The notes under the pieces: model-generated
What the model saw: only the letters and a program-made list of their open reading frames with translations
Databases searched by the model: none
Told to the model about the DNA's origin: nothing
In this document: positions 55,535 through 63,248 of the stretch, one piece after another
Numbering within the stretch: position 1 is the first letter of the stretch
How the letters are laid out: every line of letters starts with the position of its first letter
Position numbers and translations under genes: made by a program
Assembly (NCBI GenBank): GCA_022448955.1
Contig: JAKVCU010000001.1
Coordinates: 57,243 to 121,242 of the forward strand
Direction of reading: 5' to 3'
Length of the DNA stretch: 64,000 nt
Source: Saprospiraceae bacterium
GTDB lineage: Bacteria > Bacteroidota > Bacteroidia > Chitinophagales > Saprospiraceae

Positions 55535-56869
55535 ATGCTTTATAATAAAGAGATTGAAACCCTTGCACTTCCTAAGCTACGTGCTTTGCAAAATGAACGT
55601 TTAACCACGCTTGTTCATCGCTTGTATGAAAAAGTGCCCTTTTATAAGCGTCAATTTGATGAGGCGGGTATCACGCCTATGGATATCAAAAGAGTTGAGG
55701 ATTTACATAAAATTCCCTTTACTAAAAAGACCGATTTAAGGGATAATTATCCATTCGATCTCTTTGTTGTCCCTCAAAATGAAGTGCTGAGAATCCATGC
55801 TTCCAGTGGTACCACGGGTAAACCAACTGTGGTAGGCTATAGCCGAAAAGACTTAGATATTTTTGACGAAGTAGTGGCGCGTTCACTCGTAGCTGCTGGT
55901 GCTCGCCCTGGCATGAAATTGCATAATGCCTATGGTTATGGCCTTTTTACAGGCGGTCTGGGTATGCATGGTGGTGCAACTAAGTTGGGCATGGCGGTTA
56001 TTCCCGTGTCCGGAGGAATGACCGATCGGCAATTAATGATTTTGCAGGATTTCAAACCAGAGGTAATGTGCTGTACGCCTTCTTACGCCCAGACACTGGC
56101 GGAGGAATGTAAAAAGAGAGGAATTGATACGGCAGAATTAGCCGTACAATATGCTATTCTAGGAGCGGAGCCTTGGACAGATACGATTCGTGCACAAGTG
56201 GAGGCAGGTTTAAACGTCAATGCAACGAATATCTATGGATTAAGCGAAATCATAGGACCGGGTGTTTCGCAGGAAGACTACGAGGAGAAGGGGAGTGGTA
56301 GTTATATTTGGGAAGATCATTTCTACCCAGAAATAGTGGATAGAGATACAGGAGAGCCTTTACCTTACGGTGAAGAAGGGGTACTTGTTTTTACTACCAT
56401 TAGTAAAGAAGCTATGCCTCTGTTACGATATTGGACCAATGATATTTGTAGCATTTATTACGATTCAGCTGCCAAGCGAACGCACATCAAAATGAGTGCG
56501 ATCAAAGGAAGAGCAGATGATATGTTGATTGTACGAGGCGTGAACTTATTCCCAAGTCAAGTGGAAGTATTGATTGATGAATTTGAACATTTCGTACCTA
56601 ATTATCAGTTAGAAGTAAGTCGAGAAGGTACGATGGATGAGGTGAAAGTGAATATTGAATTAAGTGAAAGTTTGTCCAATGCTATCGGAGTGGATGGCCT
56701 TTCGGCAAATGAACAAGTGAAGCAATTAATACATGACTTTCGTCAAAAAATCAAAAATAATATAGGCTTAAGCATGGACGTCAATGTTCAGCCTTTCGGC
56801 AAAATTCCAAGAAGTGCAGGTGGCAAATTAAGCCGTGTGAAAGATTTGCGTAAGCTTGATTCAAAGTGA
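55535..56869 (+). CDS. paaK: phenylacetate-CoA ligase PaaK
   Basis: A 444-residue adenylate-forming enzyme that converts phenylacetate to phenylacetyl-CoA with ATP, the entry step of the operon. Signatures: YEKVPFYKRQFDEAGITP, IHASSGTTGKPTVVGYS (P-loop), NAYGYGLFTGGLGMHGG, NIYGLSEIIGPGVSQE, and MLIVRGVNLFPSQVE. The C-terminal KIPRSAGGKLSRVKDLRK carries the catalytic lysine region. It lies 14 bases after paaZ, and its stop directly abuts that of the convergent Lrp gene. Confidence 0.95.
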   Translation: MLYNKEIETLALPKLRALQNERLTTLVHRLYEKVPFYKRQFDEAGITPMDIKRVEDLHKIPFTKKTDLRDNYPFDLFVVPQNEVLRIHASSGTTGKPTVVGYSRKDLDIFDEVVARSLVAAGARPGMKLHNAYGYGLFTGGLGMHGGATKLGMAVIPVSGGMTDRQLMILQDFKPEVMCCTPSYAQTLAEECKKRGIDTAELAVQYAILGAEPWTDTIRAQVEAGLNVNATNIYGLSEIIGPGVSQEDYEEKGSGSYIWEDHFYPEIVDRDTGEPLPYGEEGVLVFTTISKEAMPLLRYWTNDICSIYYDSAAKRTHIKMSAIKGRADDMLIVRGVNLFPSQVEVLIDEFEHFVPNYQLEVSREGTMDEVKVNIELSESLSNAIGVDGLSANEQVKQLIHDFRQKIKNNIGLSMDVNVQPFGKIPRSAGGKLSRVKDLRKLDSK

Positions 56870-57337
56870 TCAAGAAGTCAAACGAATAAAAGAAGTATTC
56901 TTACTCGCTTCCAATGACATAAAGGATTCAATTTTACCAATATTGGGTATATCAAAGAGTTTTTCCATGACAAACTCTTTGTAATCATCCATATCTTTGA
57001 CCATGATTTTGATGATAAAATCAAAGGCCCCTGTCACATAGTGGCATTCCATTACTTCATTCAGCGCCGTTATTTTTTGTACAAATTCTTCCACTCGATC
57101 TTTAGAGTGGTCTTTCAAAGAAACGTGCGCAAAGGCAATAAATTTTCGGCCTAATTTTTCTGGGTTGAGCACTGCTGTATAGTGATCAATAATCCCTTTT
57201 TTTTCGAGTTTTTTGATACGTTCGAATATAGGAGTGGTAGAAAGATTAAGCCTTTCAGACATTTCTTTTACCGTCATTCGACCATTTTCCTGAAGTAATT
57301 CTAGTATTTTTTTATCTGTAATGTCTAATTCTTTCAT
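56870..57337 (-). CDS. Lrp/AsnC-family transcriptional regulator
   Basis: A 155-residue regulator with an N-terminal winged helix (ILELLQENGRMTVKEMSERLNLSTTPIFERIKKLEKKGII, of which GRMTVKEMSERLNLSTTPIF is the core) and a C-terminal RAM ligand-binding domain (AHVSLKDHSKDRVEEFV, then ECHYVTGAFDFIIKIMVKDM). Lrp-type proteins sense amino acids or related acids; phenylalanine breakdown feeds phenylacetate, so a link to the operon is plausible but inferred. It ends exactly at the paaK stop. Confidence 0.9.
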   Translation of the reverse strand: MKELDITDKKILELLQENGRMTVKEMSERLNLSTTPIFERIKKLEKKGIIDHYTAVLNPEKLGRKFIAFAHVSLKDHSKDRVEEFVQKITALNEVMECHYVTGAFDFIIKIMVKDMDDYKEFVMEKLFDIPNIGKIESFMSLEASKNTSFIRLTS

Positions 57338-57378
57338 GCTTTCACTTTGAAAAAGTGAAGATAGAAGAAATTTATGGT

Positions 57379-58092
57379 TTATGTAGTTCCATACTTTTGT
57401 CTTTCATATCGTCTTTTTGCCCCCCTAATGCCAAGAACTAATAATGCAATAGCAAGACCAATGCCTAAAATCAACAATAAAAAAGCTACTGCTTCAGCCC
57501 CTGAACAAGCAAGATTACAACTTAGGTATAATACACCAACGGCTAAAAAAATAGCCAAGACAGAAAATAAAATGATAAGGAGTACAAATTCAAGCTTAGG
57601 AGCATCACTTTGATATTTGTCTATTTTAGCTAATTTGTTTTCTAGCCATTTTTCAGCATTTTGTATGAAAATCTGTCTCTTAACTTTTTGTTCCTCTCCC
57701 TTTTTAATTTTGACAGCGGTAAGCATGGGTTTAGCTTCTACTTGGGAAATCCTATTGGAGGGTAAGAAATTCGGAGAATAGTTGGCCAAAGAAACACCTA
57801 AAAGAAAGGCAGTCGAAAACAAGATGATATCATAGGTTTTTCGTCTTTTAAAAGTATCCCAATTACTTTTTTTACGATTGAAAAATACGCCTGGATATAA
57901 AACTGCAGCAACGGTATAGATGCTGAGCAATCCTAAGGTTAGATATAATGGAATCTCAATGCCTACAACGAATAGGTACCAACCAAAATGTAAGGCAATA
58001 GTGTAGAGCAAGAGATGTGCAGCGACAAGGAATATACGCGCAGTGTGCGCATTTTGTTTAGCCCAAACTGCCCATTGTTGTAAAGAATTCAT
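57379..58092 (-). CDS. membrane protein of unknown function
   Basis: A 237-residue protein with five hydrophobic segments: about residues 19-38, 41-65, 87-103, 165-188 and 193-222. A lysine- and glutamate-rich central loop (KIKKGEEQKVKRQIFIQNAEKW) separates the third and fourth. The last helix pair is cysteine- and glycine-bearing (YLSCNLACSGAEA). No family is recognised. It starts downstream of the IS3 remnant and ends 41 bp before the Lrp start, reading in the same direction. Confidence 0.6.
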   Translation of the reverse strand: MNSLQQWAVWAKQNAHTARIFLVAAHLLLYTIALHFGWYLFVVGIEIPLYLTLGLLSIYTVAAVLYPGVFFNRKKSNWDTFKRRKTYDIILFSTAFLLGVSLANYSPNFLPSNRISQVEAKPMLTAVKIKKGEEQKVKRQIFIQNAEKWLENKLAKIDKYQSDAPKLEFVLLIILFSVLAIFLAVGVLYLSCNLACSGAEAVAFLLLILGIGLAIALLVLGIRGAKRRYERQKYGTT

Positions 58093-58162
58093 CCTATAGG
58101 GTTTTTGTATAAAGTTAGGGCCTTATTGAAGTCCGTTTTTTGTCTCGTCCTGAAAATAGAGT

Positions 58163-58183
58163 ACAAAAATGGGGTCAGAGGGC
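58163..58183 (-). terminator. terminator at the 3' end of the transposase remnant
   Basis: On the minus strand GGGG (58181-58184 side) and CCCC pair around CCCTCTGA, followed by ATTTTTG. The stem overlaps the transposase stop codon. The stem is short. Confidence 0.4.
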
Positions 58184-58708
58184 CCCATCAAAAAATTCAA
58201 GCCGCTTTCGCCTGATTTTTTTTGATTGGTTAAGTTTATGGTTTAAATATACAAAATTAGGCGTTAAATACTGCAAGGAAATATGCTTTATTTTCTTGTT
58301 GTAAATATCAATAACATATTTGATAACAAACTGAGCTTCCTTGAGGGAATTAAGACCGATGTTGATATCAAATTTTTGTTCAAGAGTACCATTAACTCTT
58401 TCGGCTAATAAGTTCTGATAAACATGATCCTTATCAGTCATAGAAGGGATGATATTGTGTTTTTGGAGTTGCTCAATATATCTGGGATTACAATATTGAA
58501 AACCTCTATCAGAATGATGATAAAGTTGTTGATCATACTTTCGATTTTTGAGAGGCATTTTGAATGCCTTGGTACCATCGGATACCCTCATGTTGGAATC
58601 GAGACTCCAATCGACCATTTTCCTAGAATAGGCATATTCATTTTTGATTTTGATGTAGGTAATATCAGCCACCCAGACTTTTTCAGGGCGATCAGAAAAA
58701 CAGGGCAT
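58175..58708 (-). pseudogene. IS3-family transposase OrfB, N-terminally truncated
   Basis: A 177-residue frame covering the integrase catalytic core. The DDE residues are visible: D in VWVADITYIK, D in HHSDRGFQYC and E in LAERVNGTLEQKFDIN. The C-terminus has IYNKKIKHISLQYLTPNFVY, the usual end block. The protein normally has about 100 more N-terminal residues with an HTH_21-type domain, absent here. RNase H-like core residues are all kept, but lack of the binding domain and of one end makes it non-functional. Confidence 0.8.
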
Positions 58709-59312
58709 AAACCAATATACCTACAATAGCTCCAGCAATGACATCAATGAAATAATGTTGTTTGGTAGTTGTGGTGGATATGATAATGGCCAATCCGAAT
58801 ACAGCGAAATAAGGAAAATAGTGTTGCTTACTTTCGTAAAATAAACCAGCAAATAATATGGTTAAAGACACATGCATACTTGGTACGCAGTTGACTGGTT
58901 TGTCTACTGCACGGAGTTTTTCAAAATTCCATTTGGTCCAACGATCTGCACTTTCTGGTATAGGATAGATGTCTCTAGGAATAGTCGTAGGAAAAAAGAA
59001 AAAGAAAAAAGCACTGCTGATGACCAAGGCAGGAAAGGCAAAAAGAAGGCTATTCAGTGTGGAAGGCTCTGTCGTCAAGATATAAGCTAACAGCACAAAT
59101 GGCCCAGTAGCTTGATAAATCCAAATGGTCCATGGCTGGAAGGGAATAAACTGATCAATAACTAATTGAGGTACTTTTTGAGGTGTAAAAATTAGACTTC
59201 TTTCTACGCCTAAATAAAAAATAGTCCAGATGAGTGTACCCGCTAGAGGGTAAAAGTATTTGAATGAAGGATCATAAAGATCAGGCAGATTCATGGTATT
59301 TGTTTTCGGCAA
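58692..59312 (-). CDS. PAP2-superfamily membrane phosphatase
   Basis: A 206-residue membrane protein with about six helices. The phosphatase signatures are in weak form: KLRAVDKPVNCVPSMHVSLT contains the CPSMH motif (P-S-x-H) and TTTTKQHYFIDVIAGAIVG the terminal K/H-x5-D motif. The first motif (K-x6-RP) is not clear. It may act on lipid phosphates such as undecaprenyl pyrophosphate or on inositol lipids. The last residues (VYALFF) are encoded at the edge of the IS remnant, so the original C-terminus may have been replaced. The start is ATG 59312, with 59294 as an alternative. Confidence 0.75.
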   Translation of the reverse strand: MPKTNTMNLPDLYDPSFKYFYPLAGTLIWTIFYLGVERSLIFTPQKVPQLVIDQFIPFQPWTIWIYQATGPFVLLAYILTTEPSTLNSLLFAFPALVISSAFFFFFFPTTIPRDIYPIPESADRWTKWNFEKLRAVDKPVNCVPSMHVSLTILFAGLFYESKQHYFPYFAVFGLAIIISTTTTKQHYFIDVIAGAIVGILVYALFF

Positions 59313-59332
59313 GGTCGCAAAAAATGCCCGAC

Positions 59333-59363
59333 TTGAAAAGCCTACTAGGGTTTTGTATTTTTG
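59333..59363 (+). promoter_or_regulatory. promoter of the Uma2 pair
   Basis: TTG at 59333-59335 (CTTG) and TATTTTTG at 59356-59363 match the -33 and -7 elements with 20 bases between. Transcription would start very close to ATG 59369, leaving no or almost no leader, or an 11-base leader if ATG 59381 is used. Confidence 0.5.
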
Positions 59364-59368
59364 TAGAA

Positions 59369-59971
59369 ATGAAAGTAATTATGCCAATTACCAGTTTAGA
59401 CCAACTAGATTTGAATGCAACATATACTTATGCAGACTATCTTCAATGGCAATTGAAAGAACGTTTGGAGTTATTGCGTGGGAAGATTGCGTTGATGTCG
59501 CCTGCGCCGAGTAGAAAACACCAGCAAATTCTAGTGAATTTATTGTTACCAATAGGGAATTATCTTGATAGAAAATCTTTTTTTGTTTATTGTGCGCCTT
59601 TTGATGTGAGGTTGCCTATAAATCGAGGTGATCGTACTGAATATTCAGTAGTACAACCAGATTTATGTGTAGTTTGTGATGAAGATAAATTAGATGGAAA
59701 AGGTTGTACAGGAGCACCAGATTTAGTCGTAGAGATATTATCTCCGGGTAATACTAAAAAGGAGATGAAGGATAAGTTTGATTTATATGAAGAGGCAGAT
59801 GTGCAAGAGTACTGGATAGTTGATCCAGAGCGTTTACATGTGCTCATTTTTGAACTAAATGATCAAGGGAAATATATTGGTAAACCTCCCATTACGAAAG
59901 GCGATCAATTGGAAACTTCAATTCTTCCGAATTTAGTCATAGAAGCAGATAAAATTTTTGAAAAGGTATAA
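59369..59971 (+). CDS. Uma2-family nuclease-fold protein (first of a tandem pair)
   Basis: A 200-residue protein of the Uma2 family (PD-(D/E)XK nuclease fold). The catalytic region reads VVQPDLCVVCDEDKLDGKG, then GAPDLVVEILSPGNTKKEMKDKFDLYEEA, then EYWIVDP; D and E-x-x-x-K-type residues appear kept. ATG 59369 aligns with the paralogue start; ATG 59381 is an alternative. The family is very expanded in cyanobacteria and has been linked to nuclease-like domains without a proven role. The second copy begins 2 bases after its stop. Confidence 0.85.
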   Translation: MKVIMPITSLDQLDLNATYTYADYLQWQLKERLELLRGKIALMSPAPSRKHQQILVNLLLPIGNYLDRKSFFVYCAPFDVRLPINRGDRTEYSVVQPDLCVVCDEDKLDGKGCTGAPDLVVEILSPGNTKKEMKDKFDLYEEADVQEYWIVDPERLHVLIFELNDQGKYIGKPPITKGDQLETSILPNLVIEADKIFEKV

Positions 59972-59973
59972 TA

Positions 59974-60567
59974 ATGGAAGTAATTACCAGTTTGGACCAA
60001 CTAGATTTGAATGCAACATATACTTATGCAGACTATCTTCAATGGCAGCTGAAAGAACGTTTGGAGTTGTTGCGTGGGAAGATTGCGTTGATGTCGCCTG
60101 CGCCGAGTGTACGGCATCAAAGAATTTCAGGAAAACTCCATGGTATATTATGGACGTATTTAAATGGAAATCCTTGTGAAGTATTTTCAGCTCCATTTGA
60201 TGTGCGTTTGACTCGTCAGAAGAACGCAGAAGAGGTAACAACTATCGTTCAGCCTGATTTATGTGTTATTTGCGATGCTTCTAAATTGGATGAACAAGGT
60301 TGTAATGGTGCGCCTGAGTTAATTATAGAGATTTTATCTCCTGGTAACACCCATAAAGAAATGAAAGACAAATTTGACCTTTATCAGGAAGCGGGAGTGG
60401 AAGCATATTGGATAGTACATCCACAAGATAATAATGTACTGATTTATGAATTGAATGAGGAGGGTAAATTTATTGGTAAACCACCTTTAACAGAAGGTGA
60501 TATTTTAACATCAAATTTATTCACTGATTTAACCATAGATTTGAAAAATATTTTTGCAGAAAAATAG
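59974..60567 (+). CDS. Uma2-family nuclease-fold protein (second of a tandem pair)
   Basis: A 197-residue paralogue of the preceding gene. The first 42 codons are almost identical at DNA level (4 differences in 126 bases, 59387-59512 against 59983-60108), while the rest is much more diverged (roughly half of residues equal by eye). The catalytic region is kept: VQPDLCVICDASKLDEQG, GAPELIIEILSPGNTHKEMKDKFDLYQEAG, AYWIVHP. Translation is probably coupled to the first copy (TAATAATG). Confidence 0.85.
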   Translation: MEVITSLDQLDLNATYTYADYLQWQLKERLELLRGKIALMSPAPSVRHQRISGKLHGILWTYLNGNPCEVFSAPFDVRLTRQKNAEEVTTIVQPDLCVICDASKLDEQGCNGAPELIIEILSPGNTHKEMKDKFDLYQEAGVEAYWIVHPQDNNVLIYELNEEGKFIGKPPLTEGDILTSNLFTDLTIDLKNIFAEK

Positions 60568-60687
60568 TAATTCTTTACACTTCATGCCTAGGATTTTTTC
60601 TTTAGTCTTTTTTTTATCCTAAATTCCAATCTCGAAATGAAGTAGGCTACTTCGTCATCCAACTATTAAACCTACAAACCACCCTAT

Positions 60688-62694
60688 ATGGCTTCGCAAT
60701 ACACTCTTTTTCGTGGCGGTCATGAAATTGTTATTGAAAAAGAACCAGACTACTTCACGGCTATCCTTCCTCATGCTTATCAAATAGAAGATGTACAAAA
60801 ATTACCTGCTGTTACTGAACTGAAACGCGTATTTGGTAACATCTTCAAAATTAAGCCAACAGAAGATGCTGTGGACGAAGTAATGGATCGCATGCGATCT
60901 AATCATCGTATTTCGCATGTGGTTCATCATGCTTATCATCCAGCAGGTGATGCCTCTACTCGTTATTATATTACAGATGCTTTGGTGGTTTCTTTTGTGG
61001 CATCAACTTCTATCTCCAGAATGCAAGAAATTGCGGAAAAACACGCGTTACATCTCATTCGAGCGTATAAAGAAGGCAGCACCTTTTTATTTCAGGTAAC
61101 GGAAAAGTCAGGAAAAAATCCGGTGAAGTTGAGCGTAGACTTAGCTACTTATAAAGAAGTGGCTTTCGCCGAACCGAACCTTATCAATCGTTATCAACCA
61201 GCCTTTACCCCAACAGATCAAATTTTTAAAAATCAATGGCATCTTTCGGCTTGGGATGGGTTTCAGTTGATCAAAGATGCAGACGTAAAAGCTACTCAGG
61301 CGTGGGATTATACTCGGGGTAGGCGAGAGGTAGTTGTTGCTATTATAGATGATGGATTTGATCTGTCACATCCTGATTTACAAGGGGAAGATAAAATAGT
61401 TGGGGCAAGAGATTTTTCCGATGGAGATTTATGGCCCATTCCAAACAGAACTAGAGGCGATTATCACGGAACGCCCTGTGCAGGTGTTGCTATTGGTGAA
61501 ATGAATGGAGAAGGAATTGTTGGAATGGCACCGGGTTGCGCATTTATGCCCATTCGGTTTAACCTAAATGCAGATGACAATTTGCTGTATGATATCTTTG
61601 ATTACACCAGTAAAAAGGCGGATGTGATTTCATGCAGTTGGGGGCCGGTACCTGTTTATACACCTTTATCTAGCTTGTTATTTAATCAAATGACAGAAAT
61701 TACGACTACCGGTGGTAGAAGAGGAAAAGGTTGTGTGGTGGCTTTTGCGGCAGGCAACTTTAATGCACCAGTAGTTGATGTAAAGAATAAAAGCTTCTGG
61801 TGGCGTCATCCACGTAATGGTATGAAACAGACGAAAGGACCTATTCATAACGCTTATGCTTCGCATCCTAATGTGGTATGTGTATCTGCCTCCACTAGTT
61901 TGAATGAAAAGGCAGCCTATAGTAATTGGGGTAAAGAAATTAATGTATGTGCTCCTAGCAATAATTGGCATCCAACAAGTCCACAAACGAAATTGGCGGG
62001 CCGAAATATATGGACGGCAGATAATGATAAATATGGTGTTGGCTATGAATCAGGGCCTTACACTGGCCGCTTTGGCGGAACTTCTAGTGCAACACCTGTC
62101 GTTGCAGGTATTGCAGCTTTGATAATTAGCGTAAATCCTACTCTAAGTGGAGATCAAATTAGGGAAATATTACAATCCTCTTGTGATAAAATTGTGGATA
62201 AAAATCCAGATATCGTACTGGGGCATAAAAAGGGCATCTATAATGAAGCTGGGCATAGCGAATGGTTTGGATATGGAAAGGTGAATGCCTTTGAAGCGGT
62301 ACGAAAGGCATTTGTACTTAAAGACCAGCAAAAGGAGAAGGAAGAAGTGACAAGAGAAGAACCTGAAATTTCTTCTCTTAAAGGACTCAAGATCATTGCT
62401 GCCATGATTAATCCTGATCGTAATGCTTCACAACAAGAATATATCCTACTAATCAATCAATCAAATGTAGCAATTAATCTGGAAGGCTTTGCTTTAGTGG
62501 ATCATTTGCAAAGAAAAGATACTTTAAGTGGCTTTATTGGAGGAGGATCGGTGCTGAAATTTATGCTAAATCGCAGCCGATTAACCAATACAGGGGGAGC
62601 TTTAAGTCTATTAGATACCGATATGCAATTGGTTGATAAAATTGAATTTATGACTAAAGATGCCAATCCAAAAGGTTGGTTGGTAACATTTTAA
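60688..62694 (+). CDS. subtilisin-like (S8) serine protease without signal peptide
   Basis: A 668-residue S8 family protease. The N-terminal 190 residues form a prodomain-like region (residues 1-190, with VVHHAYHPAGDAST and FAEPNLINRYQPAF, the peptidase-inhibitor-like end). The catalytic triad is D221 (VVAIIDDGFD), H260 (DYHGTPCAGVA) and S466 (FGGTSSATPVVAG). The C-terminus (about 565-668) is a lamin-tail-like beta domain (EYILLINQSNVAINLEGFAL, then LVDKIEF). No signal peptide or membrane helix is visible, so the enzyme is probably cytoplasmic. A HEAT-like gene and a TPR gene follow in the same orientation, suggesting a three-gene operon. Confidence 0.85.
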   Translation: MASQYTLFRGGHEIVIEKEPDYFTAILPHAYQIEDVQKLPAVTELKRVFGNIFKIKPTEDAVDEVMDRMRSNHRISHVVHHAYHPAGDASTRYYITDALVVSFVASTSISRMQEIAEKHALHLIRAYKEGSTFLFQVTEKSGKNPVKLSVDLATYKEVAFAEPNLINRYQPAFTPTDQIFKNQWHLSAWDGFQLIKDADVKATQAWDYTRGRREVVVAIIDDGFDLSHPDLQGEDKIVGARDFSDGDLWPIPNRTRGDYHGTPCAGVAIGEMNGEGIVGMAPGCAFMPIRFNLNADDNLLYDIFDYTSKKADVISCSWGPVPVYTPLSSLLFNQMTEITTTGGRRGKGCVVAFAAGNFNAPVVDVKNKSFWWRHPRNGMKQTKGPIHNAYASHPNVVCVSASTSLNEKAAYSNWGKEINVCAPSNNWHPTSPQTKLAGRNIWTADNDKYGVGYESGPYTGRFGGTSSATPVVAGIAALIISVNPTLSGDQIREILQSSCDKIVDKNPDIVLGHKKGIYNEAGHSEWFGYGKVNAFEAVRKAFVLKDQQKEKEEVTREEPEISSLKGLKIIAAMINPDRNASQQEYILLINQSNVAINLEGFALVDHLQRKDTLSGFIGGGSVLKFMLNRSRLTNTGGALSLLDTDMQLVDKIEFMTKDANPKGWLVTF

Positions 62695-62704
62695 TAATTG
62701 AAAG

Positions 62705-63229
62705 ATGCAAAACTTTGAAGATAGACTAAAAGGTGGCCATCCTAACTCATTAGGCAATACTGTCGAAGTGGTTGAAGAAGTATTGGCGGAACCAAGTTAC
62801 TTTAATGAATTGTTTGAATGTTACTTCAGCGATGATGAGGTCGTTAGGCTAAGAGTTTCTAATGCTATGAAACGTATTTGTAGAGCAGAAAAACCTATCC
62901 TAGTTCCTTACATTGATCGATTATTGGATGAGATATCCCAAATTGATCAAGCTTCTACTAAATGGACTTTGGCCAACTTATTTGCCCTACTCCAAAAAGA
63001 CATGACGACTGAACATTTGGCGAAAGCCAAAACGATTATGAAAGACAATCTAGCTCATCACAATGATTGGATTGTACTTAATAACACCATGGAAACGCTT
63101 GGAACATGGGCAAAAAAAGATGAAGAACTGAAAAAATGGATTATTCCTCATCTAGAGCGACTGGAAAAAGATGAGCGAAAATCAGTCCGTAAGCGCGCAA
63201 AAAAGATACAATTATTACTTACAAAATAA
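62705..63229 (+). CDS. HEAT-repeat-like protein
   Basis: A 174-residue all-helical protein. Pairs of helices with HEAT-like spacing include SDDEVVRLRVSNAMKRICRA, EKPILVPYIDRLLDEISQID, STKWTLANLFALLQ and NDWIVLNNTMETLGTWAKKD, and a basic C-terminus, DERKSVRKRAKKIQLLLTK. There is no signal peptide. It starts 10 bases after the protease stop and ends 19 bases before the TPR gene. The role is probably protein binding, by structure only. Confidence 0.7.
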   Translation: MQNFEDRLKGGHPNSLGNTVEVVEEVLAEPSYFNELFECYFSDDEVVRLRVSNAMKRICRAEKPILVPYIDRLLDEISQIDQASTKWTLANLFALLQKDMTTEHLAKAKTIMKDNLAHHNDWIVLNNTMETLGTWAKKDEELKKWIIPHLERLEKDERKSVRKRAKKIQLLLTK

Positions 63230-63248
63230 AGATCATTAAATAAAAGCT

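Larger units (their letters stand above)
58145..58708 (-). mobile_element. IS3-family remnant
   Basis: Holds a 5'-truncated IS3 OrfB (58175-58708). On the minus strand the coding frame begins within the last codons of the PAP2 gene, so the N-terminal half of OrfB, all of OrfA and the left end are gone. The right side, GTCCTGAAAATAGAGTAC near 58147-58164, looks like an IS3/IS150-type terminal repeat, judged by eye only. The element cannot transpose on its own. Confidence 0.65.
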
